Assembly: GCF_018130765.1 (NCBI RefSeq)
Contig: NZ_JAFCJZ010000007.1
Span: 225,557 to 289,556 of the forward strand
DNA: 64,000 bases
Reading direction: 5' to 3'
Source: Bradyrhizobium iriomotense
GTDB taxonomy: Bacteria > Pseudomonadota > Alphaproteobacteria > Rhizobiales > Xanthobacteraceae
This document shows positions 41,858-51,324 of this stretch, piece by piece; positions within the stretch are counted from its first letter, which is position 1, and every line of letters begins with the position of its first letter. A program made the position numbers and the translations under genes. The notes under the pieces are model-generated. The model was not told the DNA's origin and ran no database searches. It worked only from the letters and a program-made list of their open reading frames with translations.

Positions 41858-42283
41858 TCAACGCGCGTGTGCGACTCCCGCGACGCCACCGCTGTTGTGG
41901 AGGAAGCGCGCGTCCAGGCTGAGCGCGCCGGCGCCGAAGGCGACGATCTGAAGCAGGCCGCCTGCCATCATCACGTTCTTGAGGAAATGGATCATCTGAT
42001 TCTGGTCGGCAAAGTTGTTGTGGAACGAGATCGCTGCTGCCACCGAGAACACCGCCAGCGCAAGCGCGACCGCGCGTGTCTGATAACCCGCGATCAGCAG
42101 CAGGCCGCCACCGAGTTCAACGAGGACGGCAATCGCATAAGAAAGCGGCGGTACGGGCAATCCGGCGGAGGCGATGTAGGCGGTCGTCGCACCATACGCG
42201 GCAAGTTTGCCGAAACCGCTCATGGCGAAGGGAAGGCCGATCAGCAGTCGGCCGATGAAAGAAGCATAACGGGTCGTATCCAT
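41858..42283 (-). CDS. DoxX family membrane protein
   Basis: The 141-residue protein has four hydrophobic helices, starting with YASFIGRLLIGLPFAMSGFGKLAAY and continuing with SYAIAVLVELGGGLLLIAGY, both typical of DoxX. These small proteins are often linked to redox or sulfur stress; the function is not known here. The ATG at 42283 has AGGAGTGATTACG upstream. It follows the SnoaL-like gene on the same strand and probably shares its message. Confidence 0.88.
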   Translation of the reverse strand: MDTTRYASFIGRLLIGLPFAMSGFGKLAAYGATTAYIASAGLPVPPLSYAIAVLVELGGGLLLIAGYQTRAVALALAVFSVAAAISFHNNFADQNQMIHFLKNVMMAGGLLQIVAFGAGALSLDARFLHNSGGVAGVAHAR

Positions 42284-42366
42284 CGTAATCACTCCTGTGC
42301 TTGGTTGAAGTCGCATGACGACGACACGACGTGTTCGTCGCCGGGTGGAAATCTGGTTTGTTGAGA

Positions 42367-42789
42367 TCAGACGGGCGGAGAATTCAGGTAGATGTAGAGC
42401 GCTGCGATCTTGCCGTTCCGCACGAGGATGAAGTCCTCGCCCGTGTAGCGCGGTGGCTCGCCCTTGGGGCCCGATCCCCAGGCCAAGCGAGCTGAATCGT
42501 GCACGACTTGAGGCTCTCCTGATGGCGTGTAGACGTAGTCGGGATGCAGGCTGCGAAGATCGCCCGCGAACTTGTCGAGTGCGTCGCGTCCCACGATAAC
42601 GCCGGGAGGAGCATGGACGGCTGCATCCTCAGCGAAGAGGTCGCGGATCGCTGCCCTGCGGCGGTCAGGATTGTTCTCGCCGAACACTTCCGCGACATTG
42701 CGCTTCAACAACGTCGTGATGAGCTTTGGGTCGTCGCTTGTGGAGGGCCTGACGTCTTCGACGTGCATCTCGCTCGATTGCTTGGTCAT
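42367..42789 (-). CDS. SnoaL/NTF2-like protein
   Basis: This 140-residue protein has a cone-shaped NTF2-like fold inferred from RRAAIRDLFAEDAAVHAPPGVIVGRDALDKFAGDLRSLHPDYVY and the C-terminal EDFILVRNGKIAALYIYLN. Such proteins act as isomerases, hydrolases or small-ligand binders. Nothing fixes the substrate. It lies between the LysR and DoxX genes, all in one direction with gaps of about 80 bp. Confidence 0.8.
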   Translation of the reverse strand: MTKQSSEMHVEDVRPSTSDDPKLITTLLKRNVAEVFGENNPDRRRAAIRDLFAEDAAVHAPPGVIVGRDALDKFAGDLRSLHPDYVYTPSGEPQVVHDSARLAWGSGPKGEPPRYTGEDFILVRNGKIAALYIYLNSPPV

Positions 42790-42869
42790 GACGAGAGCTC
42801 CTCTGTTGCGCCCTCAAACTGACCTCGCTCGATTGAGATTAAAATAGAAATGAAGGAAAGGCATAGTTT

Positions 42870-43799
42870 CTATTTTTGCGCTATTGCTCGCGCTGTGCCA
42901 GGTCCCGGCTGTTGCGCGAGGACCGCCCGGGCCGTCGCCACAAACGCCTGCGCCGCCGGCGACAGCGTCCGTCCCTGACGCTGCAGCAGCGACACGGGCC
43001 GCGTGAGGGCGGGCCGCACCAGCGGTCTTGCGATCAGCGTCGGAAACTGGTCGGCCGGCAGCATCGTCGCGGGGAGGATGGCGAGGCCGAGGCCCTGCGC
43101 CGTCATGGCGAGCGCAGTGTTGATCAGCATCACTTCATAGGTCGGATCGAGGCGCTTGCCCTGCGCACTCAGCGCCTGATCGATCTGCATGCGGATCCGG
43201 CTCTCGCGGCGCATCGCGATCGTCGGCAGTTGTGCCAGCTCGTCCCATGTGAGCGCGCGCCGTGCGGCGAAGTCCGCGGTGCGGCGGCCGATCGCGCTGA
43301 GGCGGCCGCGGGTCAGTGTCTCGACCGTCATGTCGGCGAATTCGCCCTCCACGCTGCCGATCGCGAACTCCGCATCGGTCGTGCTCAGGCGTGGGACGAG
43401 ATCGTCGGCGGCAACATCGCGCATGTCGATCTCGATGTCGGGATGACTGGCGCGGAATTTTGCCAGCACCAGCGGCAGCAGCGCTGATGCGGCGCCGGCC
43501 GAGGCGAGAAACGCGACGCGGCCGGCGCGGGCCTGCGCGAGGTCGCGCATCCGGCGCGACAGGCCTTGCGCATCGCTCAGCATGCGTTCGGCGGCGTGGA
43601 ACGCCTCGTCGGCGGCCAGCGTCGGCTGCACCGAGCGCGTGGAACGGTCGAACAGTTTGACGCCGAGCTGGGCTTCGAGCTGCTGGATCAACAGGCTCGC
43701 CGCCGATTGCGTGATCCCGAGCGCGCGGGCGGCCCGCGTGATGCTGCGTGTCCGGTACACGCCCGTGAAGGCCCGCAATTGGCGCAAGGTGACATTCAT
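42870..43799 (-). CDS. LysR family transcriptional regulator
   Basis: The 309-residue regulator has an N-terminal winged helix-turn-helix (MNVTLRQLRAFTGVYRTRSITRAARALGITQSAASLLIQQLEAQLGVKLFDR-type) and a periplasmic-binding-like effector domain. The ATG at 43799 is preferred over a TTG two codons upstream. It is divergent from the flavin monooxygenase gene, so it most likely controls that gene and the downstream Bug receptor. The inducer is probably an aromatic or its product, by inference. Confidence 0.92.
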   Translation of the reverse strand: MNVTLRQLRAFTGVYRTRSITRAARALGITQSAASLLIQQLEAQLGVKLFDRSTRSVQPTLAADEAFHAAERMLSDAQGLSRRMRDLAQARAGRVAFLASAGAASALLPLVLAKFRASHPDIEIDMRDVAADDLVPRLSTTDAEFAIGSVEGEFADMTVETLTRGRLSAIGRRTADFAARRALTWDELAQLPTIAMRRESRIRMQIDQALSAQGKRLDPTYEVMLINTALAMTAQGLGLAILPATMLPADQFPTLIARPLVRPALTRPVSLLQRQGRTLSPAAQAFVATARAVLAQQPGPGTARAIAQK

Positions 43800-43900
43800 A
43801 GGCAAAGCTCATGAATTAATGAGTTCTTTCCGGCTTATCGCATAAACGGACCTGCAATAAAATGCAGACTGCGTGGGCAACGACCCCGCGGCGACAAGGG

Positions 43901-45553
43901 ATGGAAACGAATATGAGGACACAGGTGCTGGTGGTGGGTGCCGGGCCCGTCGGATTGACCGCGGCGATGGATCTGGCCTCGCGCGGGATCGATGTCGTCG
44001 TCGCGGAGATCCGTCACGCCGGCGATCCGCCCAGCGTCAAGTGCAATCACGTGTCGGCGCGCTCGATGGAGATCTTTCGAAGGCTGGGCGTTGCTGCGAA
44101 ACTGCGCGACGCGGGCCTGCCTGAGGACTTCCCCAACGACTGCTCCTATCGGACCACGGCGACTGGCATCGAGCTCTGCCGCATCGACATTCCCTCGCGC
44201 GCGCGCCGCTATAGCGCGACCGGCGGCCCCGACACCTGGTGGCCGACGCCGGAGCCGCCGCACCGGATCAACCAGGTCTATCTCGAGCCGATCCTGTTCA
44301 GTCATGCCGCGGCGCAGCCGCGGATCAAGATCCTGGCGCGCACCGAAATCACTGATATCGAGCAGCACGACGATCATGTCGTCGCGCTGGCGCGCGATCT
44401 CGACAGCGGCAGTTCGTTCCGCATCGAGGCGTCCTTCATGGTCGGCTGCGACGGCAGCCGCTCCCTTGTTCGCAAATCGATCGGCGCGAGCCTGTCCGGC
44501 ACGCCGGTGATCCAGCGCGTGCAATCCACCTTCATCGAGGCGCCGCAACTGAAGGAGTTGATGGGCGCACACAAGCCGGCCTGGATGGTGCTCTCGCTCA
44601 ATCCGCGCCGCTCGGGCACCACGGTTGCGATCGATGGTCACGACCGCTGGCTGATCCACAATCATCTGAAGCCTGATGAGCCCGAGTTCGACTCGGTCGA
44701 TCGCGACTGGGCCATCCGTGCCATCCTCGGCGTCGACGAGCGTTTCGAATACCGGGTCCTCAGCAAGGAGGATTGGGTCGGGCGTCGCCTCGTAGCCGAT
44801 CGCTTCCGCGACCGCAGGGTCTTCATCTGCGGCGACGCCGCGCATCTGTGGATGCCCTATGCCGGCTACGGCATGAATGCGGGCATCGCCGACGCCGTCG
44901 ACCTCTGCTGGCAATTGGCGGCGCATCTGAACGGCTGGGCGCCGGCCGCGATCCTCGATGCCTATGAGGCGGAGCGCCAGCCCATCACCGAGCAGGTGTC
45001 GCGCTTTGCGATGGATCACGCGATGAAGATGATGGCGCAGCGCGGCGGCGTCTCGGCGGAGATCGAGGACGACACGCCGCGCGGCCACGCCGCGCGCGCG
45101 GCGTTGGCGAGAGCGGCCTATGACCTCAACGTGCAGCAATACTGCTGCGCCGGATTGAACTTCGGCTACTACTACGATGCCTCGCCGATCATCGCCTATG
45201 ACGGCGAGACACCGCCGCCTTACGCGATGGGCAGCTTCACGCCGTCCACCGTGCCAGGCTCCCGCGCGCCGCATCTGTTCCTGCGCGACGGGCGATCGCT
45301 CTACGATGCGTTCGGCGCCGGCTACACATTGTTGCGGTTCGATCCGGCGATCGATGTGACGCGGCTGCTGTCCGCAGCAAAGGAGCGTGGCGTGCCGCTT
45401 GCGCTGGTCGACATCGCGCCGGAGGAGGCGAACGGCGCCTATGCCGAGAAACTGGTGCTGGCGCGGCCCGATCAGCACATTGCGTGGCGCGGGCAGGTCG
45501 CGCCCGAAGATCCACTGGGCCTGCTGGCGCGCATCACTGGCGCGGCGACGTAA
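43901..45553 (+). CDS. FAD-dependent aromatic monooxygenase
   Basis: A group A flavin monooxygenase of about 550 residues: QVLVVGAGPVGLTAAMDLASRGIDVVVAE binds the ADP part of FAD, MVGCDGSRSLVRKSIG is the DG motif, and RRVFICGDAAHLWMPYAGYGMNAGIADAVDLCWQLA is the GD motif. The C-terminal thioredoxin-like part is typical of the PheA/TfdB/MhpA group. It hydroxylates an aromatic ring using NAD(P)H. The start could be 43901 or 43913. A Bug receptor follows 79 bp downstream, suggesting linked uptake and catabolism. Confidence 0.9.
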   Translation: METNMRTQVLVVGAGPVGLTAAMDLASRGIDVVVAEIRHAGDPPSVKCNHVSARSMEIFRRLGVAAKLRDAGLPEDFPNDCSYRTTATGIELCRIDIPSRARRYSATGGPDTWWPTPEPPHRINQVYLEPILFSHAAAQPRIKILARTEITDIEQHDDHVVALARDLDSGSSFRIEASFMVGCDGSRSLVRKSIGASLSGTPVIQRVQSTFIEAPQLKELMGAHKPAWMVLSLNPRRSGTTVAIDGHDRWLIHNHLKPDEPEFDSVDRDWAIRAILGVDERFEYRVLSKEDWVGRRLVADRFRDRRVFICGDAAHLWMPYAGYGMNAGIADAVDLCWQLAAHLNGWAPAAILDAYEAERQPITEQVSRFAMDHAMKMMAQRGGVSAEIEDDTPRGHAARAALARAAYDLNVQQYCCAGLNFGYYYDASPIIAYDGETPPPYAMGSFTPSTVPGSRAPHLFLRDGRSLYDAFGAGYTLLRFDPAIDVTRLLSAAKERGVPLALVDIAPEEANGAYAEKLVLARPDQHIAWRGQVAPEDPLGLLARITGAAT

Positions 45554-45632
45554 GGCGACTTCAAGCGGACAGCCTGGCGGCGCAGGCCGCCGGCTGTGTT
45601 TCAAGAACAAGAGCACACTTAAGGAGGAGAAC

Positions 45633-46613
45633 GTGTTTCACGTTGCAAGGCGCCGCATCCTGGCCGTGCTGACGGCTGCGACTTTCGCCGTGTTGCCGCT
45701 GCAGGCAGGCCGTGCCGCCTATCCCGAGCAATTGATCAAGGTCATCGTGACCTTCCCGCCCGGCGGCAGCGCCGACACCGTCATCCGCGCGCTCGAACCC
45801 TTGGTCGCCGCCGAGCTCAAGCAGACCCTGGTCATCGAGAACCGCGCGGGCGCCGGCGGCAACATCGGCATGGCGGCGGTCGCGCAGGCCAAGCCCGACG
45901 GCTACACGCTCGGCGTGGCGCCGGCGGGCGCGTTGACGGTGAATCCGCACCTCAATTCCTCGATGCCGTTCGAGCTGAAGGATCTCGCGCCCATCACCTT
46001 GCTCGCGGAAATTCCCTTTGTGTTGGTCGCGTCCGCGAACATCCCGGCGCACACCACCGCGGAGACGATCGCGCTGGCCAAGGCCAAGCCGGGCGCGCTG
46101 TCGATCGGGCATGGCGGCAACTCGACGGCGATGCATTTGACGGCCGCGCTGTTCACGCAGAAGACCGGGACCGCCATGGAGTTGGTCCCGTATCGCGGGA
46201 CCGCGCCCGCGACGGTCGATGTTCTTGCAGGCCATGTCCCCTTCGCGGTGCTGGACATCCCGGCATCGCGGCAATTGATCCTCGATGGCAAGCTCAACGC
46301 GATCGGCGTGTCCTCCGCGCGCCGTCTTTCATCCCTGCCCGATGTGCCGACGCTTGCCGAGAGCGGCATCGCGGGTTTCGAATCCATCGGCTGGTTCGGG
46401 CTCGTTGCTCCCGCCGGCACGCCTGCGGAGGTCATTGGCCGGTTGAACGAAGCCTTCACCAAAGCCCTGAAGGACCCTTCGGTGGCGGAGAAGATCCTGA
46501 CCCTCGGCGCAGAGCCGGCGCCGATGGCGCCCGAGCAGTTCGGCCGCTTCATTCAGAGCGAAAGCACGAAGTGGGGCAAGCTCATCAGCGAGGCCGGCAT
46601 CAAGGCGAACTAA
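45633..46613 (+). CDS. Bug/TctC family periplasmic substrate-binding protein
   Basis: The 326-residue receptor has a Sec-type signal (RRRILAVLTAATFAVLPLQAGRA) and the Bug signature KVIVTFPPGGSADTVIR with VVIENRAGAGGNIG-like sequence, then VPYRGTAPATVDVLAGHV. A GTG start at 45633 follows a strong AAGGAGG site, so it is chosen. It is downstream of the monooxygenase on the same strand and may take up its aromatic substrate. No transporter membrane genes are adjacent. Confidence 0.93.
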   Translation: MFHVARRRILAVLTAATFAVLPLQAGRAAYPEQLIKVIVTFPPGGSADTVIRALEPLVAAELKQTLVIENRAGAGGNIGMAAVAQAKPDGYTLGVAPAGALTVNPHLNSSMPFELKDLAPITLLAEIPFVLVASANIPAHTTAETIALAKAKPGALSIGHGGNSTAMHLTAALFTQKTGTAMELVPYRGTAPATVDVLAGHVPFAVLDIPASRQLILDGKLNAIGVSSARRLSSLPDVPTLAESGIAGFESIGWFGLVAPAGTPAEVIGRLNEAFTKALKDPSVAEKILTLGAEPAPMAPEQFGRFIQSESTKWGKLISEAGIKAN

Positions 46614-46640
46614 AGCACCGGGGTTATCGGCAGCCGTCCG

Positions 46641-47471
46641 TTATCGGCTCTCTGCGCGCCCCGAGAAATAACGCGCCGGGGGCTTGCCGAAGGCGCGACG
46701 AAACATGGCAATGAAATTGCTGGGGGAGGCGTAGCCGAGCGCGTCGGAAATGACGGCGACGGGTGTGCCCTGCGCCAGCATTTCAAGTGCGCGGGTGAGG
46801 CGCGCCTGCTGACGCCACTGCCCGAAGCTCATTCCGGTTTCGATACGCATCATCCGGCGCAGACTTCGTGACGAGACGGCGCCCCAGTCCGCCCATTCTT
46901 CCAGCGTTTTCGGGTCGTCCGGCCTCTCGAAGACCGCTCGTGCGATGCGCGCCAATCGGGCATCGGAGGGCATGGGCAGATCTATCGGCTCGAGAGGCGC
47001 GCGCACCATCTCGTCGAGAAGAACCCGCGTGAGGCGCTCCTTGGCGGGGTCAAGATCATCCGGCATCGGCCATGACATGGCCCTGCGGACCAGCTCACGC
47101 GTCAATTCGTTGATGCTAAAGATACAGGGCCGATCCGGCAATTGCCGACATGCATCGGGCGTGACGATCACGCTCCAGCCGCTCAACGCGCTCACGACAT
47201 GGACCCAATGCGGCTCACCCGGCGGAATCCAGCCCGCGCGATTCGGCGGCAATAGCCACGAGCCATGTGAAGTTCGGACATGGGCAAGCCCGCTTTCGAC
47301 ACAAAATATCAACCCACGCACATGGCTGTGCCAGTCATATTCGCGCGTGCCGAGCCGGTAGCTGCTGTCCGGTGCGTCACTTCCCGCGATGGCAATCAGC
47401 GCGGCCCCGTCGTTGCGTTCGATGAAGTCTTCCGCCGCTTGTTCTCGCTGCATTTGGCCGAGTATCACCAT
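46641..47471 (-). CDS. AraC family transcriptional regulator
   Basis: This 276-residue protein has an N-terminal cupin sensor (YDWHSHVRGLIFCVESGLAHVRTSHGSWLLPPNRAGWIPPGEPHWV) and a C-terminal pair of helix-turn-helix motifs (LEEWADWGAVSSRSLRRMMRIETGMSFGQWRQQ and PVAVISDALGYASPSNFIAMFRRAFGKPP). I use the ATG at 47471; 47453 is an alternative. It is divergent from the flavin monooxygenase at 47549 with only about 77 bp between starts, so it probably regulates it. Confidence 0.9.
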   Translation of the reverse strand: MVILGQMQREQAAEDFIERNDGAALIAIAGSDAPDSSYRLGTREYDWHSHVRGLIFCVESGLAHVRTSHGSWLLPPNRAGWIPPGEPHWVHVVSALSGWSVIVTPDACRQLPDRPCIFSINELTRELVRRAMSWPMPDDLDPAKERLTRVLLDEMVRAPLEPIDLPMPSDARLARIARAVFERPDDPKTLEEWADWGAVSSRSLRRMMRIETGMSFGQWRQQARLTRALEMLAQGTPVAVISDALGYASPSNFIAMFRRAFGKPPARYFSGRAESR

Positions 47472-47548
47472 TTTGAGGCCGTAGATGATTATCAGGATTT
47501 TGCGGCTTGTTCTAACTTTGCGATCATCGCAATCGGATCGGTTGTCCA

Positions 47549-48754
47549 ATGACGCAGCAGGACTATCACGTCGCCATCATAGGGGCCGGCCTTGGCGGTC
47601 TGTGTCTGGCTCAGGGATTGAAGAAACATGGTATCCCTTTTGCCGTGTACGAGCAGGATCGTGCCGCCAATAGCCGATCGCAAGGTTACCGAATCAGGAT
47701 TGACGAGGTCGGTCAGCGCGCGTTGGCCGCATGTCTGCCGCCGGAGCTGAATCTGCTTTTTCGTCAGAGCTGTGCGGTCTCGCGTTCGGCTGGGCGATTT
47801 TTCAACACGCAATTGGAGGTGATCGACGGGCGTCCGTCGGAAACCTGGCGCTCCGCCGCGCAAACAGTCTCACTTGACGACGATGCGCCACTCGGCGACC
47901 TGAGCGCGAACCGGTCGACCTTGCGTGAAATCCTGCTCGTCGGAATAGAGGAGCATGTCCATTTTGGAAAGGCGTTCGCGCATTGCGAAGAGCTCCCGAG
48001 CGGTGCCTTCCGGGTGCGGTTCGGCGATGGCGAGATCATCGTCGCCGATGTGCTCGTCGGCGCAGACGGAGTAAATTCCTCTCTACGCCGTCAAAACTTC
48101 CCCTTCGCGGATCCGGAGGACACCAACTCTCTCTGCATCTACGGCAAGACGAATCCAACACCCGCATCACGCATCGGCAGTGAACTCCTGGCGGGAACCT
48201 CGGTGATCTTTGCAGATCGCTTCGCGGCGATTGTCGAGGCCATGTCCTTTCGCTTCCCGGACGGCACGGCCCATCTGACTGAGGTCGATGACTACATCTA
48301 TTGGGCCGTCATCGGCCGAAGGGCGGACCTTGATATCGGCGACGTGGATGCCCTGGCCGGCGTGACTCTGAAAGAAGCGGTCGTCCGATTGGCACGAAGC
48401 TGGGCCGTCGGGCTCCGGTCGCTGTTCTCGGAGGCGGACGCCGCGACAGTCGCGGCTCTGCCGGTGCGCAGCGCGCGCTTGCTGACGCCGTGGCCATCTT
48501 CCAGACTGACATTCGTCGGGGACGCGATCCATGCGATGAGCCCGGCCGGCGGCGTGGGCGCAAACACCGCGCTGGACGATTCCAGTCGCCTCGCCGCGGC
48601 GCTTGCGAAAGCCTCTAGCGGCTCGCACTGCCTGGGCGATGTCATCGCTGACTACGAGGACAACATGCGCCTGCGGGCCAATGCCGCCATCACGGCCTCA
48701 CGGCAAGGCGCGATGCGCTTGTTCAATCTGGCGCCAGGCGAAGTCGTCCTGTAA
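47549..48754 (+). CDS. FAD-dependent monooxygenase (UbiH/salicylate hydroxylase-like)
   Basis: The 401 residues have HVAIIGAGLGGLCLAQGLKKHGIPFAVYEQD at the N-terminus, the DG motif VLVGADGVNSSLRR, and the GD motif LTFVGDAIHAMSPAGGVGANTALDDSSRLAAAL. The layout is that of a single-component flavin hydroxylase without a C-terminal extension. The substrate is unknown. It starts beside the divergent AraC gene. Its codon choice is a little less GC-biased than its neighbours, which might indicate later acquisition. Confidence 0.88.
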   Translation: MTQQDYHVAIIGAGLGGLCLAQGLKKHGIPFAVYEQDRAANSRSQGYRIRIDEVGQRALAACLPPELNLLFRQSCAVSRSAGRFFNTQLEVIDGRPSETWRSAAQTVSLDDDAPLGDLSANRSTLREILLVGIEEHVHFGKAFAHCEELPSGAFRVRFGDGEIIVADVLVGADGVNSSLRRQNFPFADPEDTNSLCIYGKTNPTPASRIGSELLAGTSVIFADRFAAIVEAMSFRFPDGTAHLTEVDDYIYWAVIGRRADLDIGDVDALAGVTLKEAVVRLARSWAVGLRSLFSEADAATVAALPVRSARLLTPWPSSRLTFVGDAIHAMSPAGGVGANTALDDSSRLAAALAKASSGSHCLGDVIADYEDNMRLRANAAITASRQGAMRLFNLAPGEVVL

Positions 48755-48792
48755 ATCAACGCATGCGCAGGCGGTCTGGAGTCCGGCCTGAG

Positions 48793-49779
48793 CTAACGCG
48801 CGGCGATGCCCGCGCTCTCGATCACCCGCTTGTAGCGTGCGGTCTCCTCGACGATGAACGGCTCCATCTCGGCCGGCCCCTTGTCGGCGATCGACACCTG
48901 GCCGTTGGCGACGAGGTCCGCGACGATGGCGGGATCGGCGAGCGCGGCGGCCAGCGCCTCAGAGAGCCTGCCCACGATTCTCGGATCGGTCCCGGCCGGG
49001 ACCGAGACCCAGGTCGAGCCGACACTGACGGCGTCCTTGTAGCCGGCCTCCAGCACCGTGGGCGCGTCGGGCAGTGCGGCCAGCCGCGCCGTGCCGGTGG
49101 TGCCGAGCACCTTGACCTTGCCGGTGTCGATCAGCGGCCTGAGCACGGCGAGGTAGTCGAAGGAGACGTCCAGGATGCCCGACATCATGTCGGTCATCTG
49201 GCTCGAGCCCGACTTGTAGGGCACGTGGGTCAACCTGATGCCGGCGGCCGCCTGGAACATCTCGCCGGCGAGGTGCTGGGCGGTGCCGGGGCCGGGGGAG
49301 CCGAAATTGACCTTGCCCGGGTTGACCTTCGCGTAGGCGACGAACTCGGCCAGCGTGCTGTAGGGCGCTGCTGCGGTCGCGACGAGGATCTGGTTCGCCG
49401 AGCTCACGCCGCGGACGTGGACGTAGCTCTTGAGCGGGTCGTAGTTGAGCTTCGCCAGCCCCAGGTTCGGCTGGATCGTCATAGGCCCGCCGGAGGCGTA
49501 GAGCACGGTGTAGCCGTCAGGCTGGGCCCGAGCAACGAACTCCGTCCCAATGGTCCCGCCAGCGCCGGGTCGGTTCTCCACCACTACGGGCTGCCCAAGC
49601 CGCGTCCTTAGCAGCTCCGCGATCTTGCGCGAGACGAGGTCGGTGACGCCGCCGGCCCCGAACGGCACCACCCAGGTGATCGCGCGGTTCGGCCAGGATT
49701 CCTCGGCCGTCTGGGCCCCCGCGGCGCCCGCCTGGAGCGCCAGTGTCGTCGCCGCGACGAGACACAGGAGCGCTCTCAT
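48793..49779 (-). CDS. Bug/TctC family periplasmic substrate-binding protein
   Basis: A 328-residue orphan receptor with a signal peptide (RALLCLVAATTLALQAGAAGAQ) and ITWVVPFGAGGVTDLVSRKI plus VVENRPGAGGTIGTEFVA, the Bug signatures. VPYKSGSSQMTDMMSGILDVSFDY lies in the ligand domain. The ATG at 49779 gives the normal signal length; an in-frame ATG at 49830 adds 17 residues. It is the third Bug receptor in 19 kb and has no transporter partner nearby. Confidence 0.92.
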   Translation of the reverse strand: MRALLCLVAATTLALQAGAAGAQTAEESWPNRAITWVVPFGAGGVTDLVSRKIAELLRTRLGQPVVVENRPGAGGTIGTEFVARAQPDGYTVLYASGGPMTIQPNLGLAKLNYDPLKSYVHVRGVSSANQILVATAAAPYSTLAEFVAYAKVNPGKVNFGSPGPGTAQHLAGEMFQAAAGIRLTHVPYKSGSSQMTDMMSGILDVSFDYLAVLRPLIDTGKVKVLGTTGTARLAALPDAPTVLEAGYKDAVSVGSTWVSVPAGTDPRIVGRLSEALAAALADPAIVADLVANGQVSIADKGPAEMEPFIVEETARYKRVIESAGIAAR

Positions 49780-50052
49780 CACCGTGGATCCGGGGCGACC
49801 GCTCAGGCCGCTGCCCGCGCCAAATCCCATGGATGAAGTCCTCCCTCGCTGCAGCGTGGCCGTTTACGGCCATGTTGAGCGAAAGCTACAGCCTTGAGTC
49901 TCCTCCAACCATTGGCGCAGTCTGAGCATCTCTTTTGCAAAATATGAAAAGATCGATGAGCCGCAGGAGCGGTGACGGGTTGAACCTGCCGGCCGCGGGG
50001 GCCGACCTAGCAACAGCCCGCCGGCCGGCTGGGAACGAGGTAATTCACGACG

Positions 50053-51324
50053 ATGTTCGACAAAGCCTATCGGCAGCGCCTCGAGGCCGACCTTGCGCAA
50101 TGGGAAGCCGATGGCGTGATCGCGCCGGCGACGGCCGTCAGCATCCGTAACGCGCTGCCCCCGCTCTCCCCCGGCATCAACATCGCCGTGGTCGTTGGCA
50201 TCGTCGGCGGCCTCTTGATCGCAGCCGCGTTTCTCGCCTTCGTCGCGGCGCACTGGACGGAGATCGCGCGGCTGATGCGGTTTGCGATCCTGATCGCCGG
50301 CATGGTCGTCGCCGGCGGCCTCGGTGCCTGGTTCGCCGCGACGGGGCGCAGCGTTCTCGCCGATCTCTGTGCCAGCATCGGTGCGATCATCTTCGGTGCG
50401 GGCATCGCGCTGGTCGGCCAGATGTATCATCTCGGCGAAGACTTTGCCGGCGGCATGCTGTTGTGGTCGATCGGCGCATTCGCCGCAGCGGTGCTGACCG
50501 GCTCGCGCGGCGCGCTTGCGGTCGGCCTCGCGGCTGCCTCGATCTGGACCTGCATGCGGGTTTACGATGCGCCTGACGTCCTGCATCTTCCATTCCCAGT
50601 GGTCTGGCTGTTCGCCGCAGCGCTCGCCTTTGCCTGGCATTCCCGCGTCGCCGCCCACCTCGTCGCGATCGCGGTGATTCCATGGTGGGTCGCGACGTCG
50701 TTTCGCTTCGAGTTCGACGGAGCCCAGCCGTCATTCGTGCTTGCGAACGGTGCGGCCTTGCTGTTCGGCGCCGGGCTCGCGATCGCCGCCGCGCCGTCGC
50801 CGAGGGCGCTCCGGCTCGGCAGCGTCCTGTCGATTTACGGCGCGTTTTCGCTGGCCGTCGCCGCGTTCCTGGAGGTGACCACGGTCGACGACATCGTCCG
50901 CTTCCGGACCGGTTCTGGTGCGGGCCAGCCGCTGTGGGCCATTGTGTGCGGGGTTGCCGGCGTGATCCTTGCGCTGGCGTCCGCCGGGATCACGAGGCGC
51001 GCAGGTGAAGTCCTGGCGGCATGTGCGATCGGGCTGGTGCTGCTCGCGGCGCCGGTCTGGCCGGCATCCATGGCCGGCGAGTCCTGGTTCGCCTATGCCG
51101 CGCTGCTCAGCGCCATGCTGTGTCTCGTCGTCTCCGGCATGCTCGATGACGTGCGTCCGCGCATCGTCGCGGGCTGGCTCGGGATTGCCGGGGTTATCGC
51201 CGGCATCACCTGGGCGGTGAAGGGATCGCTGCTGCGTCGCTCGGCTTTCCTGGCAGCGGCGGGCGTCGCGGCCGTCGCATTTGCAACCGCGCTCAATCGC
51301 ATGCTGCCGAGGGCCGAGCGATGA
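50053..51324 (+). CDS. DUF2157 membrane protein
   Basis: The 423-residue protein has an amphipathic N-terminal part (YRQRLEADLAQWEADGVIAPATAVSIRNALP), typical of DUF2157, followed by a large number of hydrophobic helices, the first being INIAVVVGIVGGLLIAAAFLAFVAAHW. Function is unknown. Its stop overlaps the start of the next gene by four bases, so the two are translated together; DUF2157 with GDYXXLXY is a recurring pair. Confidence 0.9.
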   Translation: MFDKAYRQRLEADLAQWEADGVIAPATAVSIRNALPPLSPGINIAVVVGIVGGLLIAAAFLAFVAAHWTEIARLMRFAILIAGMVVAGGLGAWFAATGRSVLADLCASIGAIIFGAGIALVGQMYHLGEDFAGGMLLWSIGAFAAAVLTGSRGALAVGLAAASIWTCMRVYDAPDVLHLPFPVVWLFAAALAFAWHSRVAAHLVAIAVIPWWVATSFRFEFDGAQPSFVLANGAALLFGAGLAIAAAPSPRALRLGSVLSIYGAFSLAVAAFLEVTTVDDIVRFRTGSGAGQPLWAIVCGVAGVILALASAGITRRAGEVLAACAIGLVLLAAPVWPASMAGESWFAYAALLSAMLCLVVSGMLDDVRPRIVAGWLGIAGVIAGITWAVKGSLLRRSAFLAAAGVAAVAFATALNRMLPRAER